Of a stretch of 64,000 nt of DNA, positions 28,156-36,728 are shown in pieces. Source of the DNA: Rhodobacteraceae bacterium IMCC1909 (GTDB lineage: Bacteria; Pseudomonadota; Alphaproteobacteria; Rhodobacterales; Rhodobacteraceae); contig JAPDHM010000002.1 in the NCBI GenBank assembly GCA_030704425.1, positions 1,178,001 to 1,242,000 of the forward strand, written 5' to 3'. Each line of letters starts with the position of its first letter. The first letter of the stretch is position 1. The notes under the pieces were generated by a model that saw only the letters and a program-made list of their open reading frames with translations, was not told the origin of the DNA and ran no database searches. A program made the position numbers and the translations under genes.

Positions 28156-29415
28156 TCAAGCTTTCGATGGTTTCGACTTTCTGCGCTGTTGTTTGCCAGC
28201 GATGAAATCAAGCACCAGGGGGCGGATATTATTACGCCAACTTTTACCAGCGAAAATTCCATAGTGGCCGGCGCCGGGTTCGAGATGTGAAGCTTTCAAA
28301 GATTGCGGCAAGCCGGTGAGCAGGTCCAGCGCGGCCAAACATTGTCCTGGAGCGGAGATATCATCATTTTCCCCCTCTACCACAATGACGGGAACAGATG
28401 TGATTTTCGAGATATCCGCATGGATCCCTTGCACGTAAAAAGCATTGCGGGCCACTTCACGTTGCTTGAAAATTCGGTGCACTGTTGAGAGGTAAAATTC
28501 CGCTGTCATATCCATCACGGCGAGGTATTCATCGTAAAAGCGGTTGTGTTTATCATTGTCGCGCGCTTCGCCTTGAGCTGTACGGATGATTTGATCCGTG
28601 AAAGCCTTGCTATGGGTGTCGCTGTTCATGGCTATGAAGCTCATCAATTGCAGCAGCCCCGGATAGACTTTCCGACCGACGCCGGCGTGTTGGAATCCAA
28701 CTTGTTGGATCATCGTTTCTTCCAACTGCCCCATTTGAACGCGATTGCCAAAGTCGGTGACGTCGCTTGGATTGGCATCTGGATCAATCGGGCCGCCAAT
28801 CAAAGTGAGGCTCGCGGGCTGCGCCTCGGGGGTTGTGGCGGCCAGATAGGCTGTAGCGACAAGCGCAATGGGTCCGGGCTGGCACACAGCGATGACATGG
28901 GTGTCCGCTCCAAGCTCCCTTATGAATTCTGCGATATAGAGTGTGTAGTCTTCCACGTCGAACTTACCGGCGCTGACGGGAATATCGCGGGCATTATGCC
29001 AATCTGTGATATAGACTTCACAATCGGGCAGCAGGCTGCGCACCGTAGAGCGCAGGAGCGTGGCGTAATGTCCACTCATGGGAGCCACCAGGAGGACTTT
29101 GCGGTCACGTGGTGTGCGGCCAGGTACCGCGAAATGGATCAAGTCGCCAAAAGGCTTGGCCAATAAGGTTTCAACTTCAACCAAATGATCTTTGCCATCT
29201 TCGGTTGAGACAAAATCCAAACGCCAGCCGGGCTTGACCACCATGCGTGCATAGGCCCGTTCGGTGACTTCCCCCCAAGCCGACATCCATTGAAAAGCTG
29301 GGTTTGGAAGCATGGAAAACATAGGATAAGAGGCCATCGCTTTCGCAGTTGCACCCATCCATTGATTGGTGTTCCGCAGTGTTTCCATCATATCATAAGT
29401 GGACATATAGCGCAT
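28156..29415 (-). CDS. phaZ: Intracellular polyhydroxyalkanoate depolymerase
   Basis: A 419-residue intracellular PHA depolymerase that releases 3-hydroxyacids from storage granules. The family uses a cysteine nucleophile, and here it is in HVIAVCQPGPIALVATAY (about residue 165). The early YPMFSMLPNPAFQWMSAWGE and the C-terminal EPGAGHYGIFAGKSWRNNI, with the catalytic His, are also characteristic. There is no signal peptide, consistent with acting on native granules inside the cell. The ATG at 29415 follows AGGAGAG. It is divergent from phaC across 100 bases containing TGC-rich repeats. Confidence 0.94.
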   Translation of the reverse strand: MRYMSTYDMMETLRNTNQWMGATAKAMASYPMFSMLPNPAFQWMSAWGEVTERAYARMVVKPGWRLDFVSTEDGKDHLVEVETLLAKPFGDLIHFAVPGRTPRDRKVLLVAPMSGHYATLLRSTVRSLLPDCEVYITDWHNARDIPVSAGKFDVEDYTLYIAEFIRELGADTHVIAVCQPGPIALVATAYLAATTPEAQPASLTLIGGPIDPDANPSDVTDFGNRVQMGQLEETMIQQVGFQHAGVGRKVYPGLLQLMSFIAMNSDTHSKAFTDQIIRTAQGEARDNDKHNRFYDEYLAVMDMTAEFYLSTVHRIFKQREVARNAFYVQGIHADISKITSVPVIVVEGENDDISAPGQCLAALDLLTGLPQSLKASHLEPGAGHYGIFAGKSWRNNIRPLVLDFIAGKQQRRKSKPSKA

Positions 29416-29480
29416 TGACGTTTCTCTCCTAGCATGGCGGCTATGCAACTTTATATTTTGATAATTCTAAAGTTTCATTT

Positions 29481-29496
29481 ATGCTGCAACTGCAAA
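29481..29496 (+). promoter_or_regulatory. TGC-rich motif upstream of phaC (possible PhaR site)
   Basis: The phaZ-phaC intergenic region holds ATGCTGCAACTGCAAA, two TGC steps four to seven bases apart. It is similar to but not identical with the CTGC-N3-GCAG element of PhaR in Rhodobacter and Paracoccus. It lies 20-36 bases before the phaC start codon. The assignment is by resemblance only. Confidence 0.4.
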
Positions 29497-29515
29497 CTAG
29501 GGGGCTTTTGCCGAC

Positions 29516-31258
29516 ATGACAACTGATAACGGCAGCACTGAGCTTGGATTAGAGCGATTGACCGAAAATTTACAACGTGTCGAAGCGTTGACCCAGCGGC
29601 TTTTGGCAGCAGTGTCTCATAAAAAGCCTGTCAGACCCGCGCTTCAGGGGCCGGGCCACGATCTGTTTACCAAGGCCGCAACGGCCTATGTCACAGAGAT
29701 GATGAGCAACCCATCCCGTATGATCGAGCAGCAAATTGCCTATTGGGGGCAATCTTTGCAGCATTTCGTCGACAGTCAAAGCGCACCCGCAGATCGCAGA
29801 TTTTCGGATCCGATGTGGAATGAGCACCCTTATTTTAATTTTATTAGACAGCAATATTTGCTCAATACGAAGGCTATGGAAACAGCCGTCGCGCAAATGG
29901 ATAATCTCGACACGCGTGAGCGGCAAAAGCTTGATTTCTTTAGTCGACAGATTTTGGACATGTTCAGCCCGAGCAATTTTCTCGGCACCAACCCGCAGGC
30001 CTTAGCCCGGGCTGTCGAGACCGATGGGGAAAGCCTCGTGCGTGGGCTGGAAAACCTTGTGCGAGATATTGAGGCCAATAATGGCGATCTTATGGTGACC
30101 CTGGCCGATCAAGGCGCTTTTGATGTTGGCAGCAATATCGCGACGACGCCGGGTAAAGTCGTGTTTCGCAATTACCTGTTTGAGTTGATTCAATATAGCC
30201 CAACCACGCAAACAGTGCAGGAGGTGCCTTTGGTCATCTTCCCGCCTTGGATCAACAAATTTTACATTATGGATCTAAGGCCAGAGAATAGTTTGGTGAA
30301 ATGGATCGTCGAGCAAGGCTTCACGCTTTTTGTGGTCAGCTGGATCAATCCAGATGCTGCTATGCGTGATACGGGTGTCGATACCTATATTGAAGATGGT
30401 TTTATAGCTGCCATTGAGCAGGTTAAAAAGATTTGCGATGTGCCGCAGGTCAATACCATGGGCTATTGTATCGGGGGAACAACCCTGTCTCTGACTTTGG
30501 CGCTTTTGGCGCAGCGCGGCGACACATCGGTGAAATCCGCCACCCTTCTCACCACTCTGACGGACTTTTCCGACCAGGGAGAGATGTCCGTGTTTTTGGA
30601 CGATGATTTCGTGGATGGAATCGCGGCTGAGGTGGAGGAGAATGGTGTCTTAAACAAATTTTTTATGTCGCGAACTTTTTCCTTCTTGCGCTCAAATGAT
30701 TTGATTTATGGTCCCGCCATTCGACATTATATGATGGGGGAGACGCCTCCAGCCTTTGATCTTCTGTATTGGAATGGCGATGGCACCAATCTGCCGGGAC
30801 GTATGGCGATTGAGTATCTGCGCGGGCTTTGTCAAAGGAATCAATTTGCCGACGGCGGGTTCGAGGTCTGCGGCGCGCGGTTGCAATTGAGCGATATTGG
30901 TGTGCCGGTCTGCGCTGTGGCCTGTGAGACAGATCATATTGCCGCCTGGGCACAATCCTACCGGGGCGTCCAGCAAATGACCGGCGCTGATCGCCACTTC
31001 ATCTTGGCTGAATCTGGACATGTTGCGGGCATTATCAATCCACCGCAGCGCAATAAATATGGCTTCTATACTCAAAAGTCATTGGTCGAGAGCCCAGAAG
31101 ATTGGCAATCTTCGGCCGCTTACACCGCAGGAAGTTGGTGGCCTGCCTGGAAAGACTGGTTAATGCTGCAAAGCGACAATAGCATTAAGGCGCGCAAGCC
31201 AAAATCTCCTAAAGGACTGAAGTTGGCCAATGCACCTGGGCAGTATGTGTTGAAATAA
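29516..31258 (+). CDS. phaC: Class I poly(3-hydroxyalkanoate) polymerase
   Basis: A 580-residue class I PHA synthase that polymerises (R)-3-hydroxyacyl-CoA on the granule surface. The lipase-like box with the catalytic Cys is NTMGYCIGGTTLSL (about residue 320). The Asp is in VACETDHIAAWAQ and the His in LAESGHVAGIINPP. The N-terminal domain (about 1-200) is the less conserved granule and dimer domain. It begins the group phaC-phaP-phaR, with phaZ divergent. Confidence 0.96.
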   Translation: MTTDNGSTELGLERLTENLQRVEALTQRLLAAVSHKKPVRPALQGPGHDLFTKAATAYVTEMMSNPSRMIEQQIAYWGQSLQHFVDSQSAPADRRFSDPMWNEHPYFNFIRQQYLLNTKAMETAVAQMDNLDTRERQKLDFFSRQILDMFSPSNFLGTNPQALARAVETDGESLVRGLENLVRDIEANNGDLMVTLADQGAFDVGSNIATTPGKVVFRNYLFELIQYSPTTQTVQEVPLVIFPPWINKFYIMDLRPENSLVKWIVEQGFTLFVVSWINPDAAMRDTGVDTYIEDGFIAAIEQVKKICDVPQVNTMGYCIGGTTLSLTLALLAQRGDTSVKSATLLTTLTDFSDQGEMSVFLDDDFVDGIAAEVEENGVLNKFFMSRTFSFLRSNDLIYGPAIRHYMMGETPPAFDLLYWNGDGTNLPGRMAIEYLRGLCQRNQFADGGFEVCGARLQLSDIGVPVCAVACETDHIAAWAQSYRGVQQMTGADRHFILAESGHVAGIINPPQRNKYGFYTQKSLVESPEDWQSSAAYTAGSWWPAWKDWLMLQSDNSIKARKPKSPKGLKLANAPGQYVLK

Positions 31259-31264
31259 TTTATG

Positions 31265-31275
31265 CTGCAGTGCAG
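31265..31275 (+). promoter_or_regulatory. PhaR operator CTGC-N3-GCAG upstream of phaP
   Basis: CTGCAGTGCAG is an exact match to the palindrome CTGC-N3-GCAG reported as the PhaR-binding site upstream of phaP in Rhodobacter sphaeroides. It lies 73-83 bases before the phaP start codon, seven bases after the phaC stop. A second TGC-rich run (TTGCAATGCCGCAACGCAGC, 31283-31302) follows and could be an auxiliary site. Occupancy by PhaR would repress phaP until granules titrate the repressor. Confidence 0.7.
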
Positions 31276-31347
31276 AAAATACTTGCAATGCCGCAACGCA
31301 GCATTTATGTAGGTTCCAGAGAGACACCAGGCTTGAGGATTAAGCAC

Positions 31348-31770
31348 ATGACAAAGACACCTGATTACACCGCGATGTTCAAAGACATGATGGGTAAATA
31401 CCCTGTAGATATGTCTGCTTTTGAAGATGCCTATAAAGCGCAAGTGGCTTTTGGCGAAAAAATGTCTGCCGTGGCTTTGGAAGCTGCGATGAAATCGGCC
31501 GAAATTTCTTCTGCTTGGACAAAGGCTTCTTTGGAAAAAGTAGCGGACTTGTCAAAAGGCACTGCAGATCCAGCCGCTGCCGCCCAAACATTGACAGATT
31601 TTGCATCTTCTTCCGCTGAAATGGCTGCTGAAAATATGGCTGCGATGGCCGGTGTTGCGAAAAAAGTGCAACTCGACTCCGCTGAGTTGATGATGGCTGC
31701 TGGTAAAGAAGTGAGCGCTGAAGCAGCTGCTGCTGTGAAAAAAGCCGGCAAAGCTGCAAAAGCTGCCTAA
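31348..31770 (+). CDS. phaP: Phasin
   Basis: A 140-residue, Ala- and Lys-rich, all-helical protein that coats polyhydroxyalkanoate granules. It begins MTKTPDYTAMFKDMMGKYPVD and ends in an alanine/lysine repeat (AAAAVKKAGKAAKAA) typical of phasins. There are no cysteines or membrane helices. The ATG at 31348 follows GAGGA at eight bases. It stands between phaC and phaR, with a PhaR operator in front and a hairpin with T run behind. Confidence 0.93.
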   Translation: MTKTPDYTAMFKDMMGKYPVDMSAFEDAYKAQVAFGEKMSAVALEAAMKSAEISSAWTKASLEKVADLSKGTADPAAAAQTLTDFASSSAEMAAENMAAMAGVAKKVQLDSAELMMAAGKEVSAEAAAAVKKAGKAAKAA

Positions 31771-31827
31771 TTGACGACGAAAATTCAGGTTTATCAGTCC
31801 TCCCACAGTCAGATGAACCGGTATTGA

Positions 31828-31859
31828 AGGGTGCAGCACATGCTGCGCCCTTTCTTTTT
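31828..31859 (+). terminator. Intrinsic terminator between phaP and phaR
   Basis: An eleven-position stem (AGGGTGCAGCA against TGCTGCGCCCT, one G-T pair) with a two-base loop is followed by TTCTTTTT. It lies 57 bases after the phaP stop and should separate high phasin expression from phaR. Confidence 0.75.
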
Positions 31860-31860
31860 G

Positions 31861-31906
31861 TGCTGCGTTTGCATAGCATTGCCGCAGTGCCGCGCAAAGG
31901 CGGTGA
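31861..31906 (+). promoter_or_regulatory. TGC-rich region in front of phaR (possible autoregulatory site)
   Basis: The bases between the phaP terminator and phaR include CTGCGTTTGCA and GCCGCAGTGCCGCGC, imperfect versions of the CTGC-N3-GCAG operator. PhaR is known to repress its own gene in Paracoccus. No perfect copy is present here, so this is a resemblance only. Confidence 0.4.
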
Positions 31907-31927
31907 GTCGCTGCAAAGGGCTGGGAT

Positions 31928-32476
31928 ATGAGCAAAAAAACACAACCGCTTCTGATTAAGCGTTATGCGAGTCGGCGTTTATACAACACCGAATCTAGCG
32001 ATTATGTGACTTTGGATGATATCGCCGGGTTCATTCGCGGCGGGCGCGGGGTGCAAATCATCGATCTTAAGTCGGGCGATGATCTGACTCGGCAATATTT
32101 GCTGCAAATCATTGCCGAGCATGAAAGCCGTGGTGAAAATGTTTTGCCGGTGGATGTGCTGACCGATTTGGTGCGTTCCTATGCGTCTCAAGCCACATCG
32201 GTTGTGCCACAATTTCTTGCGGCCAGCTTTGAGATGCTGCGCGATGGGCAATCTAAAGCAATGGAAAATCTCACAGTGGTCAATCCAATGGCAGCCATGC
32301 CAGGCTTTGAGATGATGAAGGCGCAGCAAGAAGCATTTATGAAGGCCATGACCGGCGGCCTGTCGGGCTCAACTCCGGCCAGCCATGCAGAGCAGACCGC
32401 CAGTGAGAGCGCCGATGAGCTGAATGACATCAAATCACAATTGGCCGAGCTGCAAGAGAAATTGTCGAAATTATAA
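31928..32476 (+). CDS. phaR: Polyhydroxyalkanoate synthesis repressor PhaR
   Basis: A 182-residue regulator. The N-terminal PHB/PHA accumulation regulator DNA-binding domain is seen as LIKRYASRRLYNTESSDYVT followed by a central segment with YLLQIIAEHESRGENVLPVD. The C-terminal half is helical and may bind the polymer surface, ending in a possible coiled coil (SADELNDIKSQLAELQEKL). PhaR binds TGC-rich operators and is released when it binds nascent granules. It is transcribed after the phaP terminator, so it likely has its own promoter. Confidence 0.95.
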   Translation: MSKKTQPLLIKRYASRRLYNTESSDYVTLDDIAGFIRGGRGVQIIDLKSGDDLTRQYLLQIIAEHESRGENVLPVDVLTDLVRSYASQATSVVPQFLAASFEMLRDGQSKAMENLTVVNPMAAMPGFEMMKAQQEAFMKAMTGGLSGSTPASHAEQTASESADELNDIKSQLAELQEKLSKL

Positions 32477-32483
32477 GGCTATG

Positions 32484-32505
32484 TCGGGCGGAAGACACCG
32501 TCCGA
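32484..32505. terminator. Hairpin between convergent phaR and aminotransferase
   Basis: An eight-position stem TCGGGCGG / CCGTCCGA (one G-T pair) surrounds a six-base loop, between the stops of two converging genes. No T run follows in either direction, so this is a weak call. Confidence 0.4.
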
Positions 32506-32513
32506 TGCCGGCA

Positions 32514-33881
32514 CTAGGCCACTTCACTGAACACTTTTTTCAAAGAAGCTTCCAACTTTTCAAACATCTCATCGATATGGCTCTCGGTAAAGATGAACGC
32601 CGGGCACAGCACGATAGATTGTCCCAAAGGCCGACAGATCAACCCGTGATCGGTACAGGTGTTCGCTATTCGCTCACTGACAGACAACTCTGAGGCGAAG
32701 GGAGTTTTGCTGTCTTTGTCTTGCACTGCCTCCAAAGCCCCCATCAAGCCCTTGCCTCTTGCCTCACCGATATTTGGGTTTTCAAGGAGCCTTTGCATAT
32801 GAGCTTCGAAATAGGGGGTCAGGCGGCGCACATTCTCAGCAAGCCCTTGATTCATTATGACATCAATAGCTTTCAGCGCAATTGCGGAGCCAACCGGATG
32901 GCCGGATGCTGTGAACCCATGCGGGAATTCCTCAATCGCTTCCGAAGCCGCTTGCAAACGCTGGGTCAATTGCGGCCCAAGAATGACCGCCCCCATGGGG
33001 AAATATCCAGCTGTGAGGTTTTTGGAGCTGATGATGGCATCCGGAACAAACCCATAGGCCTCGCAACCCCAGGTATGGCCTGTGCGACCGAATCCGCAAA
33101 TGACCTCATCGGAAATCAATGGGATGCCATATTTTTTCAAAATGGGTTTTAATGCCTGAAAATAGCCTTCCGACGGTGGAATGACCCCGCCTGCGCCCAG
33201 CACGGGCTCTGCAAAGAAACCGGCAATGGTGTCTGCGCCCTCGCGGACGATCATGTCTTCCAATTCCGCCGCGAGTCGGGCGGTGAATTGAGCCTCTGTC
33301 TCGCCTGGCTGGCCTTCTCGCCAATAATGCGGACAGGTCAGATGTAAAAAGCCCGGCAATGGAAGGCCGAAGACAGAGTTATAGGGCTTGCCGGTCATCG
33401 AGGCTGAAACCGCCGTGACCCCGTGGTAGGCATTTTTGCGCGTAATAATTTTGCGCCTCTGACCATGGCCCTCGGACCCGTGTAAAAACCAGAGCATTTT
33501 GACCATCGTGTCATTGGCTTCGGAGCCAGAGTTGGTGTAAAATACCTTGCCGCTCTCAAAGGGTGAGACTTCAACGAGCTTTTCGGACAGCATCACAGTT
33601 TGATCCGACATCCGGCCAAAAAAGGCGTGATAGCCAGGAAAGCGATCATATTGATCCTTGGCAGCCTGCGCGAGACCGGCGTGATCAAATCCGGCCACCA
33701 TATTCCAAAGTCCCGAGTTGGCATCCAAAAATTGTCGGCCATGCACGTCGAAAACATAGGGACCGCTGCCATGGGTGAGTACAGTTGCGCCGCGATTTTC
33801 AATCGTCGGCAGATCGGTGAAGCCGTAGAAGGAATGGGCGTCTGCCCGTGCTTCCCAGCTGTTGGGGGATTGGTCTTTCAT
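32514..33881 (-). CDS. Class III (omega) aminotransferase, probably amine:pyruvate
   Basis: A 455-residue PLP aminotransferase of class III. Features are FYTNSGSEANDTMVKMLW (cofactor phosphate site), the Asp in LISDEVICGFGRTG, and the PLP lysine in IISSKNLTAGYFPMGA. The family includes putrescine-, taurine- and beta-alanine-pyruvate transaminases. The neighbours (gamma-glutamylamine oxidase-like and glutamine-synthetase-like genes) favour an amine or omega-amino acid such as GABA or putrescine. It is the last gene of the minus-strand run, separated by 197 bases from the oxidase gene, so it may have its own promoter. Confidence 0.9.
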   Translation of the reverse strand: MKDQSPNSWEARADAHSFYGFTDLPTIENRGATVLTHGSGPYVFDVHGRQFLDANSGLWNMVAGFDHAGLAQAAKDQYDRFPGYHAFFGRMSDQTVMLSEKLVEVSPFESGKVFYTNSGSEANDTMVKMLWFLHGSEGHGQRRKIITRKNAYHGVTAVSASMTGKPYNSVFGLPLPGFLHLTCPHYWREGQPGETEAQFTARLAAELEDMIVREGADTIAGFFAEPVLGAGGVIPPSEGYFQALKPILKKYGIPLISDEVICGFGRTGHTWGCEAYGFVPDAIISSKNLTAGYFPMGAVILGPQLTQRLQAASEAIEEFPHGFTASGHPVGSAIALKAIDVIMNQGLAENVRRLTPYFEAHMQRLLENPNIGEARGKGLMGALEAVQDKDSKTPFASELSVSERIANTCTDHGLICRPLGQSIVLCPAFIFTESHIDEMFEKLEASLKKVFSEVA

Positions 33882-33978
33882 AAGGGGACCTTCGTCTGGA
33901 GGGGCCGGGGCTTGGGCGCCGGCTCGAAAACATGAGGCCTCAAAAATTTAGGGCCGGATGAGAACAGTGCCGCGATTT

Positions 33979-33999
33979 TTGGGCGGCGCACCCGCCCAA
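33979..33999. repeat. Inverted repeat in the 197-base gap between oxidase and aminotransferase genes
   Basis: A perfect eight-base inverted repeat TTGGGCGG / CCGCCCAA with a five-base loop. It sits about 80 bases after the oxidase stop in the minus-strand direction. There is no T run, so it may be a processing or attenuation hairpin, or an operator. Nothing else is recognisable in this gap. Confidence 0.4.
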
Positions 34000-34078
34000 G
34001 CCCATGTGCCATTGGCCACGGCAAACCAGCCGGCGGCGGGCACGGATCTTGTGGTAAAATTGCAAGGGGCAACCTGTG

Positions 34079-35383
34079 TCATAGGCCCAGCCTATCGCGC
34101 AAAGCAAACCATGTCATTGCCAAAGTCATGATTGGGCTGCGCAGGCTTTGCCCACCCGGAAAGGAGGGGGTCGGAAGCTGAGACAAAAGGTCAAAGCGCT
34201 CTGCATCTCCTGCAATGGTTTCTGCTAAGACCTGCCCGGCGAATCCAGCCAGTGCCACCCCATGCCCGGAATATCCCGAGGCGGTGAGCTGTTGCGGCCC
34301 AACACGGGCAAAAAGTGGCAGACGCCGTGTGGTGATCCCAAGGGTTCCGCCCCAAGCATGGGTCAGTGGCACCTCGGCCAATTGCGGGAAAATTTCCCGC
34401 AGCGGCTTGCGGACCTTGGCAAAAATATCCTTTGGGAACCGGGCGCCATAGCTTTCGCCACCGCCAAAAATCAGTCGATTGTCGTGGCTGAGGCGATAGT
34501 AATTGAGTACGAAACGGTTATCGGCAACAGCGATAGGTTTGCCCAAAACCTCTTGCGGCCGCTCCAGCGGCGCGGTTGCCACGAGAAAGTTATTGATCGG
34601 CATGACCTTGGCGGCTTGGCTCGGATTGAGGCTGCTGTGATAGCCGTTGGTGGCATGGATAACATAGTCGGCGCGCAGTTGACCCTGAGCGGTACGCACA
34701 AGGTTTGGCGGGCCGTCTTGCACAGAAACTGCGGCGCTGTTTTCAAAAATACGCGCGCCGGCTGCCTCAGCGGCATTGGCTAGACCCAACGCGTAGCGCA
34801 GCGGATGAAGATGCCCCGCGCCCCAATCAACGACCCCGCCCGCATAGCGCGGGGATTTGATGAGATCTGCGATATCTGTTTTGTTGAGGCATGCAATGTC
34901 TTCATAGCCATAATTCTGGGCCAGATAATCCGCTTTTGCGTGACTGCTGGCCCGGTCCTTTACGCTGAAGTCTGCTTCGGCGACTCCGGATTGATAGCCA
35001 GCCTCGGGCGCGTGGTGGGCCACCAGGTCCCGTGTAAAAGACTTGGCGGCCTGTGTCATATCCCAAAGCTGATGCGCCGCATCATGGCCCAGCATCTTCT
35101 CAAGCGTCTGTTGACTTTGGTTGTACCCCGAGCCGACCTGCCCACCGTTACGACCAGAGGCGCCAAAGCCAACCCGATGAGCATCCAACACGATGACACG
35201 ATAGCCCTTTTGCGCCAAATGCAGCGCGCTCGACAAACCGGTGAAGCCCGCACCAATGACGCAGACATCGCAGGATATCACATCGTTCAGTGCCGGTCGT
35301 GCCGGCTGCTCTGGGATGCTGTGGGCATACCAACTGGCGGGATAGCTGCCTGATTGATCGTTGGCGTAAAGAAAATCAGACAT
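34079..35383 (-). CDS. FAD-dependent amine oxidoreductase (gamma-glutamylputrescine oxidase-like)
   Basis: A 434-residue DAO-fold flavoprotein. The Rossmann dinucleotide motif is CVIGAGFTGLSSALHLAQKG (about residue 40), followed by the FAD-contacting GASGRNGGQVGSGYNQSQ, the signature of the PuuB/OrdL group. The C-terminal GYSGHGVALAGFAGQVLAE closes the FAD site. PuuB oxidises gamma-glutamylputrescine. The context (two glutamine-synthetase-like ligases and an amidotransferase) fits that role, but the substrate is inferred. Its start overlaps the upstream ligase by eight bases. Confidence 0.9.
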   Translation of the reverse strand: MSDFLYANDQSGSYPASWYAHSIPEQPARPALNDVISCDVCVIGAGFTGLSSALHLAQKGYRVIVLDAHRVGFGASGRNGGQVGSGYNQSQQTLEKMLGHDAAHQLWDMTQAAKSFTRDLVAHHAPEAGYQSGVAEADFSVKDRASSHAKADYLAQNYGYEDIACLNKTDIADLIKSPRYAGGVVDWGAGHLHPLRYALGLANAAEAAGARIFENSAAVSVQDGPPNLVRTAQGQLRADYVIHATNGYHSSLNPSQAAKVMPINNFLVATAPLERPQEVLGKPIAVADNRFVLNYYRLSHDNRLIFGGGESYGARFPKDIFAKVRKPLREIFPQLAEVPLTHAWGGTLGITTRRLPLFARVGPQQLTASGYSGHGVALAGFAGQVLAETIAGDAERFDLLSQLPTPSFPGGQSLRSPIMTLAMTWFALRDRLGL

Positions 35384-36728
35384 TCAATAACAGATGCTCG
35401 CGCTCCCAAGTGGATATGACCTGCAAAAACTCGCTATATTCCGTGCGCTTGACGATCGAATAGACTCGGGCAAATTCGGGATGGAGCACCTCATGCAGGC
35501 GCTTGGCGTCATCAAAAATATCCATTGCGGTGAAGAGGTCATAAGGGATCGCCTCTTCGCTGTCATAGGCATCACCACGATACTGCTTGTCGGGGCGCTC
35601 CTGGTCTTCAACCCCCAAATAACAGCAGGCCAGGGAGGCGGCAATTCCAAGATAGGGATTACAATCCATACCAGCGAGGCGGTTTTCGATCCGACGTGAC
35701 TTGGGTGACGAGAGGGGGATGCGAATTCCTGTGGTGCGATTGTCGCGGGCCCATTCGAGGTTGATTGGGGCTGCGTGATCTTTGACGTAGCGCCGATAGC
35801 TGTTCACATAGGGCGCCAGCATGGCAATGACCGATGGCAGATGATTTTGCAGCCCGGCGATCATATGGTAAAACACATCGGTCTCGCCGCCCTGTGGCCC
35901 GACAAAAATATTATTGCCCTCTGCGTCCAAAAAAGAGTGGTGAATGTGCATGGCTGAACCGGGTTCATCGGCAATGGGTTTGGCCATGAATGTCGCGAAA
36001 CAATCGTGTTTTAAGGCCGCTTCGCGGATCAGGCGTTTGAAAAAGAATACCTCATCGGCGAGTTTTACCGGATCGCCGTGGCGCAGATTTATCTCAACCT
36101 GGCCTGCACCGCCCTCTTGAGTGATTCCATCAATTTCAAAGCCTTGGGCCTCTGCAAAATCATAAATGTCATCGATCACTGGGCCATATTCGTCCACAGC
36201 TGACAGGGAGTAGGCTTGATGCGCCGCTGCGGGCCGCCCGGAGCGCCCCATCATGGGCACAATCGGTTGCGCCGGATCTGTGTTGCGGGCGACAAGAAAA
36301 AATTCCATCTCTGGCGCAACCACAGGCTCTAGCCCTTTGTCGCGGAACAATTGAACCACGCGCTTGAGGACATTGCGCGGTGCGGTGGCGATCGGCGCAC
36401 CATCGCGATCATAGGCGTCATGAATGACCTGTAAGGTGGCATCCGCTGTCCAGGGCGCTGCGGTGGCGGTGTCGAGGTCGGGGTGCAGCGTCATATCAGG
36501 CTCCACCCAACCTTCCTCGCCGGCTGCCTCCGCCCATTCGCCAGTGAGCGTTTGTAGGAAAATAGAGTTGGGCAGGTAGAAATGCTTTTGCCTGGCAAAT
36601 TTTGATGCTGGTACCGCTTTTCCGCGGGCCACGCCCGGAAAATCGGAAATGATGCATTCGACTTCGTCTAATTGCCGTTCGCCAATATAGGCTTTGGCGC
36701 TGGCGGGTAGGTTGTCTTGCCAACTCAT
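35376..36728 (-). CDS. Glutamine synthetase-like gamma-glutamyl ligase (PuuA-like), copy 1
   Basis: A 450-residue member of the glutamine synthetase superfamily but not GlnA. The N-terminal ISDFPGVARGKAVPASKFA is typical of PuuA-type gamma-glutamylpolyamine synthetases. Catalytic parts include EMEFFLVARN, GAGQVEINLRHGDPV, GSAMHIHHSFLD and the NRTTGIRIPLSSPKSRRIENR block. Reaction expected for the group: glutamate plus amine plus ATP. There is no adenylylation tyrosine segment of GlnA. It overlaps the amidotransferase gene by four bases upstream and the oxidase by eight downstream. Confidence 0.9.
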   Translation of the reverse strand: MSWQDNLPASAKAYIGERQLDEVECIISDFPGVARGKAVPASKFARQKHFYLPNSIFLQTLTGEWAEAAGEEGWVEPDMTLHPDLDTATAAPWTADATLQVIHDAYDRDGAPIATAPRNVLKRVVQLFRDKGLEPVVAPEMEFFLVARNTDPAQPIVPMMGRSGRPAAAHQAYSLSAVDEYGPVIDDIYDFAEAQGFEIDGITQEGGAGQVEINLRHGDPVKLADEVFFFKRLIREAALKHDCFATFMAKPIADEPGSAMHIHHSFLDAEGNNIFVGPQGGETDVFYHMIAGLQNHLPSVIAMLAPYVNSYRRYVKDHAAPINLEWARDNRTTGIRIPLSSPKSRRIENRLAGMDCNPYLGIAASLACCYLGVEDQERPDKQYRGDAYDSEEAIPYDLFTAMDIFDDAKRLHEVLHPEFARVYSIVKRTEYSEFLQVISTWEREHLLLNV

